Below are positions 11,618 to 25,430 of a DNA stretch of 64,000 bases, piece by piece (position 1 is the first letter of the stretch; each line of letters opens with the position of its first letter). Under the pieces are notes generated by a model. That model was not told the origin of the DNA, did no database searches, and saw nothing but the letters and a program-made list of their open reading frames with translations. A program made the translations under genes and the position numbers. The stretch is taken from positions 31,782,501 to 31,846,500 of the forward strand of contig CM029118.1 in the NCBI GenBank assembly GCA_016859345.1, written 5' to 3'. The DNA is from Istiophorus platypterus (taxonomy: Eukaryota > Chordata > Actinopteri > Istiophoriformes > Istiophoridae).

Positions 11618-13779
11618 CCCTAATTCCTCTTGAGGTACAAAGTGCTGTAACAAGGTGGGATGGGATGGAGCTAGGTGGTTAGCTAGTTAGCATACTAACT
11701 TCAATGGATATCTTTGTTAATTTTGAAAGTTTTAAATGAAAATACTTACATATATCACCTCTAAGGTAAACATGCAAGAATTCAAGAGAGTAAAGATATC
11801 AGGCCCACATAATATTAATATCAAATCTCTGCTTGGTATTCATGAACATAAAATCATTTTTAAGAGAAAAACATCCTGATATCTAAAGTCAATAAGATTA
11901 TTATTTTGTTATCTTGGGCTGCTCTCAGCTTCTGTATTGCTTCTATCAAAGATGGAGAAAAATACAAAATATCTCAGATTACAAATTAATCAGCAGACAT
12001 AAGAACATTACATAATACCTGAGCCAACTGCATGTTGGGTTTAGTCATTGAATGTACTATTGTGCTTGTATATTCCAGTCCATATGGTGGCAGAAGCCAA
12101 GAAACAGGCTGATAGGATTAACCCAGCCCTTACAATAATACGTGGCTAATGAACTCAATAGTCCATGATTATGTTTTTAGCTAAGTGAGAGACAAAGAGG
12201 TGAGAGAGCTAATTTGAGTCGGGCTGGTTTTACCCCTGCCCAAAACCAAATGTTTGGGCTGAGAGATGGTGGCTCTTACCTTGTTCCCTATTTAGGGATC
12301 CTGAAGTAAATGTATGGGAGTGTTAGGCCTCAGCATTGTTCTCCAACAAGCACAGAGGGTTTGAGGTCACCTGTCTAGCTGCACACGGTAAAATTACGAC
12401 ACAATCAGGTTGACTGCAAATACAAAATACTGTATATCATTGTGGGTTGGAGCCAACATACTACATAATAGATAATAATAATAAAAAAAAAAAAAAATAA
12501 AACAAGAAAAAGATCTGAGCCCCTGTTTAAGAAGCCTGTTATATCTCAGCAACATATAAGAGCTCATAAGATGTCATAGGACATTTATACCTTTTTATTC
12601 AAAGTATCTTGAAAAATCAACAATGGAAGATTATACACATACAATAAACCAGGCAGGCTTCTTTTTTTTTTTTTTAAAGAAAACAATACATTTACTGAAA
12701 TTATGAAAACCAGTGGAGGAATGTAACTAAATATATATCCAAACAAAATTACAACAATTTTTTACTGGGCAGTTCAGAGGACTGGACTTTATACTTCTAC
12801 TCCAATACATTTATGAGGAAATATTGTACTTTTTACTCCACTACAACTGAAAGCTTAATATAAATTATTTTGTAGACCAAGATTTAATATGATACAATGT
12901 TAAAATTTAGACTACCCAAAGTATATGAAACAGTTAAAATTAGCAACCAGCTACACCACTAAAACTCTGTTTACATGTTAACATGTTACATGTTAATACA
13001 TAAAATAATAATAATAATAAAATATAATATTATATTAAAAAATACATATAAAATATACATATACATGGTTCATAATAAAAATTTTCATGTTTGATTGTTA
13101 ATTCTGCTGATAATATTTCCATATCTGTACGTAAAGGAACAATCCACAATTTGGAAATATGCTAATGCTCATTCTTCTTGGATTCATGAGAAGACTGATT
13201 CTATTACTTGAATATCTAAAATCAATGTCAAGCTATTCAAATATATTTTGAAAGAAGGGCCTTTACTTGAAATGTTGTGTTTTGAGATTGGGGTATAGCT
13301 TCTTTACTAAAGTAATGTCATTTAGGCAATGTTTGCAAATGGATTTATAAAATCACCTCCTTCTGCACCTAATCACAGAGCTAACTCTGAATTATGCCCA
13401 TGTTGGGTAATGTAATATGATGCTCTATAGGTTCCACATGACCAATTACACTATACAAAAGGAGTAGGGAGGATGGAGTGTAAGGATAAAGAGAAAGGGT
13501 ATTAGAAGGAGGAGGAAGAAAATGAAGACGAGGATGAGAAGACTGGATGAGATTTAGGCGATGAGGATGATGAAACAGAAAGAATACTATCATTAGTTCC
13601 TGTTCCTTCAGTTTATATCAACAAGTGTGATCAGCCTTGCAGCCTGTGTCTCCCTGTCTCAATACCCACTGTTCTCAAATCAATCCAAATTGATTGTGAT
13701 AGCTGCAGACTTTGACCTACTTTGCAGAACAATAGCACCCCATGGCTGCTTGAGACATTCTGATGATTTATTTTGGAGG
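11618..13779. other. No recognisable feature (about 2.2 kb)
   Basis: Very AT-rich, with A runs at 12478-12497 and T runs at 12661-12675. No supported gene or element. Confidence 0.5.
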
Positions 13780-15440
13780 TCACCCGGGCTTGTAAAGCAC
13801 AGAGCAAGCGAGGAGAAGGGTGGGGTGCTGCCTTACCCCTTTATCTGATGCGCACTACCAGTAGCAGTACCACTAGCAGATGGTCAAGACATTGTCAAGC
13901 TCCAAAAGTTGAATCTTATACTTTACCCTTTACAGTTACAATAGCCACACAGCTTTGGATGTCCATACTGTGTGGCCTCCATACACATGGTAAACACCTC
14001 CAATATTCCTCTCGGGGGGGGGGGCTCAATTGAGCAGACCTTCACAAAGGACTATAAGACCCTGGTTGTTTCATTTAGAACTTCTCACTTACCCCATGAG
14101 CATACCAACATTTTTGTGTATGTTCCAGGGCTCATTATAAGGAAGCTGCAGATCACATACTGTTAGATATCATACTTTTAATTCTGTGCATGTGTAATCA
14201 GATGATCCGCCAGTATTAATTTGGGGGATTTCAAAACACTTGCAACATTTGGCAAATTTCAATTTGAATTTATAGGGCCAGTTCCCGGAATCACTTTCCT
14301 TAACATTGCTAAGTTGGGTAGGTTTTGTTTTGGCAGAGTTATGCACTCTACTGAGTGGCAGTCTAGTTTATGTTATGGTAAAGTTAAGAATACTTACAAG
14401 GCAGTGTGCAGACACCCCATTGAGGGGGTCTACGATCCTTTTCCTTCAAAAATACACGAAAAACAGACAGCAAATACAGACAAAAGAAATAGTTAAGACG
14501 ATATAGGCTTGGAACAAGGAATAATTGACAAGGTTAAGATACAATTTTGAAATAACAGACTAGGCTATTTTCCTTGACACAACTAAAGGTCCAAATGAAC
14601 TGACCGCATAACATCATATATCTAGTTCTTCGAACAATCTTTCATTTGTACTAAAAAAGTACTAAAAAAGAGTGTTAAAGGTTAAGTGGTCACATTATCA
14701 AAGGTAAAATGGAGAGCTTTTACAATAAAGTGTAGGAACCCCAAAAATAAGGTGGACCAGTGTCAATTTGACCACCTGTCCTCTGTAAATGTCCTTAGCC
14801 AGGTTTATGGTAGGTTTGACACTGCAGATTCCATAGACATGAACATCACCGACCAGCTGTCTGAGGAAGAAGTTAGCAGCTATTTGTCACAGATTAAGCC
14901 ACACAAAGCACCAGGGCTGGATAGCCCCTACAGCACAAGGGTGGTTTGACCACACAATTGCAAGTATTATTAAACACATGGACTGTGCCAAACACATGGA
15001 ACATGTCCATTATTAAACCACTGCCCCAAAAGCCTCAGCCTTAAGCCCAGGCCAATGCATTGCCCTCTTTAGTGGTGCTTCGAGAAGGTGGTGGGCAAAC
15101 ATCTTACCTCAGCAATAGCAGACCAGCTGCACCCTGTACAATTTGCATACAGGTCCCACAGGGGGCAGAGGATGCTGCACACACACTCCTCAGTTTACAT
15201 GGTTGCACTTCACTTAGAATGGACTAATGCTTACACACTGATTATATTTTAGGATTTTAGATCTCCTTTTAATAAGTTCCCATCCAATGGCTGTTGAATT
15301 TGGGGTGACTGGTTGACTGATTCACTGGATCAAGGACTTTTTAAATGATCACCTAAAGAACGTCTGCATCACTGGGGTTCAATCTTATGAGATTGTTCTA
15401 ACCACAGGAGCCTCCAGGGGAATTTTGTATCCCTAATCAT
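13780..15440 (+). mobile_element. Decayed non-LTR retrotransposon (Rex1/L2-type ORF2)
   Basis: Three plus-strand blocks appear in the order of a LINE ORF2. About 14041-14135 resembles the endonuclease region, where a PFYLPREFT-like motif is read here as HLPHEHT. About 14220-14420 begins LGDF, as in the endonuclease GDFN block, and later reads TYKAV. About 14760-15440 is the reverse transcriptase, with KPHKAPGLDS at about 14895-14925 (family KxxKAPGPDG), FEKVVGKHLT and LHPVQFAYRS, and near 15400 a degraded TTGAS block where STGAPQG is expected. Frames change repeatedly and stops are frequent. The RT active-site FADD block and the 3' end are absent. Confidence 0.65.
14686..14949 (+). pseudogene. 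LINE reverse transcriptase fragment (RT N-terminal blocks)
   Basis: This is the longest open piece of the decayed LINE, 87 codons. It contains RFDTADS and SEEEVSSYLSQIKPHKAPG, which correspond to the linker and first RT block of Rex1/L2-type elements. A stop (TGA) at 14947-14949 interrupts a frame whose homology continues downstream. Not functional. Confidence 0.65.
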
Positions 15441-15575
15441 CATTCCTATTGGTTAACTACTTGCTACATTAGCTGCATAGCTTTAGATTGTTTACTTATG
15501 GCAACGGTTGCAGAGGAAAAAAGAATCATGCTTTTAACCTATAGTGCCATATAAATTGGTTGAAATTGTTGAGCC

Positions 15576-15743
15576 CAGCCCAGCAGTTAGCCTGGTCCAG
15601 ACCAGGCTAGCTCCACAAAATAAAAATCCATGGTAGCTTATGTGCCCCTGCTTTCCTGGAACCGAGTCCCTGCTAAAATCAGGCAGGATACCTGAATAAT
15701 CCCATCTAACCTGCTATCTAGCTTTTGTGAAACAGCCCTCTAG
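15576..15743. mobile_element. MITE-like end, inverted relative to 5.1 kb
   Basis: The reverse complement begins CTAGAGGGCTGTTTCACAAA and follows the element at 5141-5290 through TCAGGTATCCTGCCTGATTT, CACATAAGCTACCATGGA and AGCCTGGTCTGGACCAGGCT. The other terminus was not found, so this is a truncated copy or an arm of a larger element. It sits about 135 bp beyond the decayed LINE. Confidence 0.65.
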
Positions 15744-18545
15744 TTATAACTGTCTCGGTTTGTTTTATTGTGTTTTTGGCGGTTGAATAAAACCCTGTTT
15801 TTACCATTTTTACCACTCCTATATCCTTTTTGCCTTACTACTTGGTCCCTGACACAGATCCTAAGGATAGCAAGTTGAGCTGGTCTGTCGGTATCCATCT
15901 AATCCATGACTTATTCAATACTAAATCATAGACAACTACAACCTTCCCATATTGCTTCTTGGGATTAAATTTGATCCTGTGTCTGTTGGTATGTGATATA
16001 AAAACATATAAGAAATCCTGATTCTGAGAGGCTATCCTGCCTCATTATCTGATTAACCTACAGATCTCACATCCTCAGCTGTATATCAGCAGGAAACCTC
16101 CAGACAGGCTCTGTTTTGTGCCTTAGACAATGAGTCACATTCTGGCCCATGACCAGCTACACACTTTTGAGACCAAAGCATCCTGAAGTGGTAGGATCTG
16201 ACACACAAACACACACTAGGGATGGTTAGGGGGGACACGCTGAACCGGATGGTAAGAAGAGACGCCCTGCATAAGAATGGAAATGGAAGAGAAGAGAAAA
16301 AAAGGAAAACAAGCAAAGAAAACTGCCTAAACTAGTGTAGAACAGCATAAACAGACAAAACAGCCACAGGCGATAATAAACACACAATCAGTGAAAAAGA
16401 ATTGTGCTGCAGAGATAAGGTTATTACTCAACATTTATTTTTGGGCAGCTGACAAATGTGGAAAAAGACACCCATAGCTTCAGGATAATGAACCCCATTC
16501 CACCACACAGAGTGAGATAATATGATAACAATTCCAAATGAATCCTTTCATGCCTTGGAAAAGCCATTGGGTACTATCTGACATCTCGTTCAAAAACAAC
16601 CAAAAATTAAACTTTTTCACAGTCACTAGAGCACATCGGATACTATTGTATCCCCTGTGCAATTCATAGTTTTTTGACTAAAAATCATGCACATAAATAT
16701 CTACTGAGTTGTCCTTCTCTGCTTCAGCTTTGAACAACTTTAAAAATGTAGTAACCCTAAATATGTTTAATAGTACCTGTTTGATACTGTTTTGTTAATT
16801 AAGATAATATGACAAATGAGTGTAGATTCAAGGTAACAGTTGTGTTAAAAAAAAACAAAAAACAAAAAACAAAACATCAGCAAACAGTCCATCTGATTCC
16901 AGCTGTTTTATGTCTACATTTGCAGTTCTGTTGTCCACTTGAAGGCTACTCCTCAGTAATCACAAATACAGTGTAGCTGTACTTGATGATGTTCTAGGTA
17001 ATGAAATAACAGTCCACCACTTTGGTCCAGAATAAAACACCTCTTCCATTGATTAGATAGTTTTAAAATGTTATACAAACATTGAAAGTCCCCTCAGGAA
17101 GAATGAGACTGTCTCCAGCAAATATTGACTAAATAGGTCATCTGTGCTTAATAAAAGCTTAATATGATCCATAGATAGGTGACCCCTGGTGGCTGTAGTT
17201 ATTATGATGGGAGCAAAGGGAAGTCAGGTGAAAGAGCAACAAAGTCCTTGTTAGGAGCAGGTTGGGATGGATGGATGGGTTGACAAAACACAGAACTTTC
17301 TTACAGGAGATAATGGTGTGTTTCCCATGTGAAACTTATTGTCAGTGTTGTTTCGTTTATCGATGACATTCAACAAAGTTAACCACGTTTTCATTATTGT
17401 AAACATGCCAACAAAGTTCCTCTAACCTTAAGAAAGTACTTATTTTAACCCAAATCATGATCTTTTGCTAAACCTAACCAAGTTGTTTTTTTACTTAAAC
17501 ATAACCAAACTGTGACCATGAGCTTAATTATGTATTTACTTACAGTTACCATGATGATGAAGGCTTGGTTTACTAAATGCTGGTCTGTCCTTTTCGTATG
17601 CCGGGCATAAATACACTCCAATGTGTCATATCTGAGGATAAAGACAAGGGATGTACATGGTTGTTGAAGTTGGAAGACTTGCTCTGAAAAAAATATGGTG
17701 ATCCTGTTACTTTTCATTAGAGTCTTAATCAGGTCAACATATGTATTCATCCAATAATGTGGTTTATATCACATAAATTGAGATAGTGAACATGATTAAC
17801 ATTATACCTTCTTAAGATCCTCATATCAGCACTGTCGTTATGAGCATAATGGCAAGGTGATGGCCAGGGTATGTTTGAAAACAACAACTGTTGTCCAATC
17901 ACTCCTGAGGGTAAATTGCAGAGTATCTATTTATCCCTTGAGTTTTAATTAGCAGAGGAAAAAACTGAATTCCTTCTTCTGTTTCATGATTTTCTCCTTA
18001 CTCAGAAATTATGAGATAACATTCCTTTATTCATCCCTTTACAAATTGGTTCCCTTGCTCCTCCAGTTTCTAAGTCTGTCTTATGCTCTTGGTTATCACT
18101 GCTCAAACTGCAACATGTGGCATGGCTGCATTACATTGTTTTCTGAGGCTAAACTTTCAGTGTACAACATAACTGTTTTATTGAGACTAACAACAAAACC
18201 TAGTATTTATCACTGCTTCTTTGAATATCTAAAAAATCTATACTGTATTCATAACTCTATACTATACTATATATGTATTTTGGTTTGAGTTTCACCTTTA
18301 AAAATGAGTAGACATTGTATGAGGAATGTTTAGCTAAATACGGTATAATCTTTTCATTAAAGACCTATTAACTTTTAGATCAAAACATGGCTCTTTTATT
18401 AACTTCACTGTGCTGATGAAATGAGGAACTGATGATTCTATGTGCTGAGTGAAACAAAGAGACAACACCACTCACACAGCCTGCATTGCCTCTGTGTCCC
18501 TCCATGCTACCTTTTTATGAATGGAGCTGCAGAGTGAAAGCCTCT
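15744..18545. other. No recognisable feature (about 2.8 kb)
   Basis: No supported gene. There is an A-rich low-complexity run at 16845-16875 and a few GGAT units at 17266-17280. A GGCCGG-poor, AT-rich background continues throughout. Confidence 0.5.
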
Positions 18546-18569
18546 CATTGGCTACAAGTTTGACCAATC
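18546..18569. promoter_or_regulatory. Pair of oppositely oriented CCAAT boxes
   Basis: CATTGGCT (inverted CCAAT core 18547-18551) is followed by GACCAATCAG (CCAAT core 18564-18568). Both match the extended NF-Y site. A pyrimidine-rich stretch follows at 18615-18658. This combination is seen in TATA-less promoters, but no transcript or reading frame is visible downstream, so the promoter call is weak. Confidence 0.3.
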
Positions 18570-21500
18570 AGAAGAATGCCTGGGTTGGGTCTTGATGCCA
18601 TTCACAAAAGTTCCTCACTCTCCGTCTCCCTCTGTCTGTCTCTCTCCTCCCTCTCAGTCATACAGATAACAAGACTAGGTCAAAACCTAGCATATGGCTG
18701 AACCGCTCTTTATCTGTTTGCTTCTCTCCTTCTCTCCGTACTCACATATACAGTCATTTGATAAAGCTGATTCCCAATAAAGCTGTTCATATTTAGATGT
18801 TTTTCTCTTTCTGTTGTCAGACAATGGAACAAGTGTAAAATAGTGACTGAAATGCAGCTCATTAAGCCTCCATGTTAACCAGCAGTCACTTCTAAGTAAT
18901 TTCCAAGCTGCTGCTCTGCACTGCTAAAATCCTGATTTTATTTTTAAGACAACAGCTGTTCTGGGAATTCAGCTATATTTACTTGTAAAATGATCAGTCA
19001 GAGGGAAAGTTAGAAGTTCATTCACGCCTTTGTTAGCTGCTGTGCAATCACATGAATAAGATCAGAGACAGGTGCGCCTGCTGAAAGAAAGCCAAACCTT
19101 GGGTTCATGGGGCACAACTGGCAACTCTAAGGTTTCTCTAAAATCTTGCTAGATTTGTTGCTGGATGATTTTGTGAAGAAAAGTCACTACAGGGTCTGAA
19201 AAGTCGGTAAATCTAGTGACAAAGGTGCTAAGTTTGCAACATTACCTGTAAACAATCCCTTGATGATGCAATAGAAAATGTTTTAGCCAATTGATTTTGA
19301 AAGAGCAAAAGCCAATGCGTTAACATCAACATTACATTTATAGGGATGGCCCGTTGTGGCAGTCCAGCCAAAAATGTATTTTCCTTGTGGCATAAATGTG
19401 ATCAGTGTCTCTGTGTTCCTTGCTGTCAGTATATAATAGTCATTCTGGTATGGATTTCTGAAGATTTTGTGCATGTTTCTCCCCATGCATTTAAATTTTA
19501 TCATACAAAAAGATTACAGCAGTTCAGTATTCAGCACTAAAGCTCTCTGTTGAAACAGAGATTCATATTGTATATAATGGCCTACCTAAACTAGAAGTAA
19601 AATCAGGACTGCTACTGTCTTAAATAATATATATCTTTTTTTTCTTTTTTTTTTAATTAAAGTTTAGTTTTAATGAGAGTTTTCAAAATACTGGAACAAA
19701 CATATTTTAAGTTTATAGCGCAAAGGCAAAGGCATATTTGTAAAAAAAAAAGTTTTCATTCAAGTATTAATAAGAAATTAAATGTTGTATCAGAGAGCAG
19801 AGAAAACTAAGAAGATAGACTACAGACATTTCATTTAAGTCATGTTTCTTAAGAGAGACAAAGCTGAGACAAGACAGAGGAGGAAATCATGGGAAATTTT
19901 TAGTTTGACAAAAATCTTTCATTCTTGCCACTCAGTTATTTACGGATAAGTCATATTTTAAAAAACAGATCAGTGCAACCACACATAAATCTAAACTTTC
20001 TTTGATTCTTAAAAAAATATACATATTTTAAAATAATGAAAAAAATGATGAAAAAAATTAATTAAGTTGTCGTATGAAGAATACAGCTTTAAAATAAAAT
20101 ACAATTTTGTTCAAGGTCATGGGATAAGCAGTGAGAACCAGATACATGAGTTGCAGCTACAAACTGCCCCCCCCCTCCCCAAGATCTAATAGTTCCTTTT
20201 TGAACAAATCTACAAAATATTCCCACTTAGTGGGAATTTTTTTTCTGTGAAACTACATGTTTATTTAATTCATCATAAACCTCATAGGCAACAAAATCTT
20301 GATTATTCTGAAAAAGGGAAAAAAATGCATCTTTGAGCCAATGAATCATTTGAGAAGCTGATAAATGGAAGTATTACAAAAAGGCTCTCTCTGACCTTGG
20401 ACTGAAAGGGCTACGGGAAGGGACAGATTGTAGTTTTAGGAACATGTAGAAAAAGTCAAGTAAGCATGAAGAGGACTTGTTTAGTTGTTCAATATTTTGC
20501 CAAACCCAACAACTTTCCCTAATATAAATGCAGAGTTTTATAGTTTATCTAGATATTTGGTCCTACTTTGAAATTCTATTGAAATATTCACTCACTTTAC
20601 ACTGCCAGGAGTCACATGGCCCTCACCTTGCAAGTCATAGCAGTCCCTTCAGAATCTCCCAGACTTATTTACTTATTTTTTTAGCTGTGTGGAGGTAAGA
20701 ATGCAGGCAGGATTTTTACTTCTCTCTGTAGCTCTCTTGTTTTATGTGTTGCTCAACTATTTCTTACACTTTTGTGAAAAACCAAGTGGAACACTGAATT
20801 TAATTCAGCTGTAAAACATGTATTGTTTAAGTCAAAATGTGAAGAAGCCAAACCCATTAGCATCAAGCCAGGACCTGTAAGCTGCCTGTTGGTTGTTAGT
20901 GTTATCATATTTTAGTTGTCCCTCCTCAGTTAAGTAGAATTTTTTTATCAACAGTCAGCTTATCCAGCTGGGCAGGGACAATGTGTGGGAGTCACTAAAG
21001 ATAACACAGCTTCTACAGTTGGACAAGAGGCGCGGTACTTAATGGATAGTCATTTTGAACAGTCATTACACATCTCATTACACATAGGCCCAAGCATCAG
21101 GCATTAGATCATTTCAAATTAATGTGATGGAAAGCATAACAATGTATAGATAAGTGTTTCAGATGGGGCATTTGATTTGAAGTCTGTTGCTACCTTAAAA
21201 TGAAAACGAGTTTACTTATCAAAACAGGTGACAGAAGTCAGTGATAAAACATTTAGTTCCAGTTATTATAATACATGCACTGCTCTCTATGACATAGTGA
21301 AAATCAATTTGATCTTCAGTAGATTTGAATGTCTGTTAAGTTTACTCATGAGGTCATTTTGTTCAGGTCAGCAGCACCAACAACACTTTATTCTTCACTC
21401 ACTGTTCATTACTGATAAGTGTAAAGGGTTTCACTTTTGCACTTTCTTAATAAGTGTAAAATGATGTTTTAATTAATAACATTTCTTTTTCTGTCTCAGA

Positions 21501-21725
21501 CACAGCTGCTGGTACCAAATATTCTGACTTTAGTCACTGTTATAGATAGAGCTCTAGAAATACTGGATTCTGCATTTTTCATATTTGCACCTTTTTCACT
21601 AGACCATCATTTTCATGGGTAACTGTCAACATCTTTACAACTCCACCCCTTCTCATCACACTTTGTTCACAGCAATCACGAGTCAACTGGTAGAAAGACT
21701 TTGTTCATGTTACGACATAATGAAT
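18570..21725. other. No recognisable feature (about 3.2 kb)
   Basis: AT-rich with T runs (19637-19660) and a C run at 20168-20180. Overlapping small frames at 19283-19540 on both strands carry no motif. Confidence 0.5.
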
Positions 21726-22025
21726 GAATGAATGGTCTGGAATGTGGCGAAGACCAAGGAAATGATTGAGGATTTTAGGAAAGCCAGAACTTTGTTAAAC
21801 ATAATTTCCATTGCTTGAGAGGATGTGGATGTGATGGAGGGATACAGATTCCTTGCAGTTCACCTCGCAATAGTTTGGAAAAGAAATGCAACACAGAGGC
21901 TGTCTGCAGGAAGAGACAGAGTAGACTACATCCCTTTACATGTGCAACAAGATGTTGCAGATCTTTGAAAGGTCTGTGATGGCAGGGACTTCTTTGTCAC
22001 AATAGTTTTATCTTGTAATAGGACA
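21726..22025 (+). mobile_element. LINE reverse transcriptase C-terminal fragment
   Basis: The plus-strand translation follows the post-active-site region of Rex1/L2-type ORF2. It reads KTKEMIEDFRKAR (family KTKExVxDFRR), then EGYRFLAVHL (family YKFLGVHL), then CNKMLQIFERSVMAG (family CRTMLxxFYxSVVAS), with frame changes between. About 300 bp remain and no 3' tail is visible. It may be from the same family as the 13.8-15.4 kb LINE, which lacks this part. Confidence 0.7.
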
Positions 22026-23860
22026 GACTGCTCACCTGGACTTTTTATTTACCACATTATGTATCACATTTGGTATATATCATAATAATCTACCACATTG
22101 TTTTTCCGATTTATGTGAAATGGCTGTTGCAACACTGCACTGTCCTTTTGAAATTAATAAAGATGCATTTAATTATGCACTGATTTGTTGTATTACATTG
22201 CGTCAGGGGTGTAACTACTTTTGTGATATATTTACGGTAATTGCCACAGTGATCTGTAAGACTATAAGAGTTTGGAGATATATCAAGGCTTCCATTTCAC
22301 CACCAAATTGTAACGATTAAAATCATTATCCATTTGTGTTTGGCCTCAGTTTGGCCTAGTTCTAACCGAACCATGTGATTTGAGTTGACCTCAGCTGTTG
22401 CCCCAGTGGAATCAGAACTGACCTGAAAAAGTGTCACCACAAGAAAGATGGTTCAGAGGTTATCTGTGAGTGTGTGTGTTTTTGTGTTTGGGTGTGTTAG
22501 GGGTTCGAAAGATTAGATACCTAGACATTAGCAGCAACACTAGAAGCTTAACTATTAGCTGGAGTTTGTCTCAAACACTGCACTGGACAAACAGTTCAGA
22601 ATATTTACAGTATATAAACTTTTTACATATGTATTTCAGGTCTGTTATCACATGAGCAGTTCACATTAGTTAACATCCATGTACATAACAGAAAGACTGC
22701 AATACAAGTTTTCATGAAGAAGCAGACACATCAAACCTGGCTGTTTGTTGGTACCAACAGTAGCAGAATTCTAGCACAGACTCAGGAAGCAACTGCAACA
22801 TTTCAGCATTTGAGTGACCTGTGGTGATGAGATAAATGTTCTTCACTTAACAAAATTATTTTGAGCTATAGAACAATCTACTGAAGACACGTATTCAGAG
22901 TGGATTTCAGATTCTTGTGCCTAACGTCACTGTGCACTGATGACAATGTTGGCACTGTGAACACACCAGGTGCAACTTTGTCTCTAGTGTATTCTGCTTT
23001 AAGTCCTAAGGTTATTACTGCCCTCATGTTCAACCTGCCCTCATGTCCCTGGCACTAACCACAGCCACATGACAGAAAGCTTCCACATATCTGAAACCCC
23101 AAACCCTCACCCGCCAGAGTTAACTCTTAAACTGTTTTGTCTGAGTCTTCTTAGCCTCTGGAGGATGTTTCTACTGCAGCCTGCTAAGCTGAAACTAAGT
23201 GAGGTGGAAGAAAACTTCAAACTTAACTGCAATATTGATGCTGCTGAATCCAGTCTGTTTTAACCAGATTATTTGTCCAAATGTGTGCAGAAGGAATGAA
23301 AACACAGATGGATTTTCTTTAAAGAAAAGCACACATAGGCGAGAGAAAATAATTTTATTCACGAGAGAAGGGTATTTGCAGTAAGGTTTAATTTTTTTAA
23401 AGTGTTTGTTTTGGGGTTTTTTTTCCCCCAGTTAATTTTGATCGAAGAAACATTTTCAAAAGTTACTAATGAGGAATGAAATGCATTCTGTCACATTCAA
23501 AACCACATATCTCTCTCCCTATCTCTTGCCCTGTCTGTCTAATTTTTTTTTCCCATTGAGCCGCCGGCACACTTTGCGTTGTGGCCCACCAAGAAAAATC
23601 CCAGTTCTCCCTAAGGTCACTCTGCTGTTGGTTACATGGCACAGGTTTTATTTACCACATTAATATAAAAGGGTGCATGTTGTTTGACTGGATGTATGGT
23701 AAAATATGAAAGAGCATTTGAGAGGAGAATCAACCTGTTTGATTAATTAATGGTTAAAGTCACTGGCATGTCACAACTGTAAATAGAGGAAAATCATTTC
23801 AGCCTTTTTCTTCATTCAACTTTATTGCTCAGTTTTGTAAATTATGAGGTGACAACATTA
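22026..23860. other. No recognisable feature
   Basis: AT-rich unique-looking sequence without supported gene or element. Confidence 0.5.
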
Positions 23861-24469
23861 CATTCAGAAAGTCCTCAGATCCCTTCGCTTTTTTCCCATG
23901 TTGTTATGTTGCAACGTTATGCTAGAATCATTTAAATTCATTTTTTCCCTCATCAATCTATGCTTAGTAGCCCATAATGATAAAGTGAAAACAGAATTTT
24001 AGAATTTTTTTCAAATTTATTAAAAAGGAAAAAAACTGTAATATCACATTAACATAAGTATTCAGACTTTTTTTCTGAAATTAGTTGAAGCACTTTCGAC
24101 AATGGTTACAGCCTGAAGTCTTCTTGAGTTTGACACAACAGGCTACACATCATTCTTCTCTGCAGATCGTCACGAGCTCTGTCAGAATGAAAGGGGAACA
24201 TCGGTTAACGACCATTTCAGGTCTCTTGAGAGATGTATGATTTGGGTTCAAGTCAAGCTGGACATATCAAAGATATTCAAAGAGTTTTCCACAAGCCACT
24301 GCTGTGTTTTCTTGGCTGTGTGCTTCATTGCCCTGATGTAAGGTGAACCTTCAGCCCAATCTGAGGTTCTGAGCACTAAAGGTCTTCATGGAGGATATCA
24401 TGGTACTTTGCTCTTTGAAAAACAAAACGTGAAAAAGTGAATGGGTCTGAAAAGTTTCAGAATAAACTG
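23861..24469 (-). mobile_element. Tc1-like transposon, internally deleted (about 610 bp)
   Basis: Inverted ends are visible. CATTCAGAAAGTCCTCAGAT starts at 23861 directly after TA (23859-23860). The right end, about 24430-24469 (GGGTCTGAAAAGTTTCAG), is its inverted counterpart. The inside, 24080-24390, reads on the minus strand as Tc1 transposase; the plus-strand text TTACAGCCTGAAGTCTTCTT, CATTCTTCTCTGCAGATCGT and GTTTTCTTGGCTGTGTGCTT is typical of this fish family. The rest of the transposase gene was lost by a deletion that joins the coding part directly to the other end. Non-autonomous. Confidence 0.8.
24080..24410 (-). pseudogene. Tc1-like transposase fragment (central/C-terminal)
   Basis: Only part of the catalytic half survives, with stops and small indels in every frame. 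The helix-turn-helix half is gone. Identification rests on DNA-level resemblance to a remembered fish Tc1 family and on its position between two matching inverted ends. Confidence 0.65.
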
Positions 24470-24495
24470 TCCGTTCCAGACACATACATGCACAT

Positions 24496-24498
<3 letters not shown>

Positions 24499-24548
<50 letters not shown>
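24499..24548. repeat. (CA)25 microsatellite
   Basis: Perfect CA dinucleotides immediately right of the deleted Tc1 element. The minus-strand frame of repeated Cys-Val here is a repeat artefact. Confidence 0.97.
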
Positions 24549-24552
<4 letters not shown>

Positions 24553-25430
24553 TTTGTAGATTTGCAGGAAAAGCAGGTTGTTAAGTTGTTTCTCTTTCAT
24601 TGTATATCAGATATAGGTCTTCAAACAACATAGACTCGAGAAACTCTGCACAGCTGTGACATTGGACTTTGGCCAATATTCTACCTGGCTTAGACGTTAC
24701 CACTTTATTACCATAAAACATGAAAGTGGGGGGAAGATATTCCGTAGCCAACAATGCTCATGCACAAACACATTCTTAGCAATTTGCATTTAGGGAAGTA
24801 GTGTTTTTAGCTGGAAGGTGTAACGCTCTTCAGCTCTAACTGACATGTCAGCTAAAGTAAACAATCCAAATCCACACCCAGCAGACAGCTGCTCTCAAAG
24901 TACTCCCCCACTGTGGATATCAATCTGTCAGAGCTACTAATCTGGCAGAAATCATGAGATAAATCAGATAAACCAGTATTTCAACATAATCAAGGTTTAG
25001 GATTACAGCACTGGACTGATGTTTTTTTTAGCAAATAAAGTCGTGGGGCATCCTGTTGGGATGGGACAATTTGGCATACAATTTATGTCACTGCAGTGAC
25101 TTCAGGTACTATGCATGTCATCCTCTCTCAGTCTTATGTTTCTAGATGACATCTACACTGAACCATCTAATAAAGCAATCAGATCCAAACAGAATAATTT
25201 GTAAAATTTGGCACAAAATGGAGAAGCCTTCAGAATAAAAAAATGATAAACTTCTGAGAAAAATTACTGCATATGTTTAAGTTTTTAATGGTACCGCTGT
25301 AGTGACAGAACACTTAGCCATGACCAAAAGCTTCAGACAATCCACCATGCTGTAACAACACACAAATCCACATTCTTGGATGTGCTGTTTGGTTCTTTAT
25401 TGAGGTTTTCTTGCTGAAAGTTGTTCTCCA
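24549..25430. other. No recognisable feature
   Basis: No supported gene or element. Confidence 0.5.
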
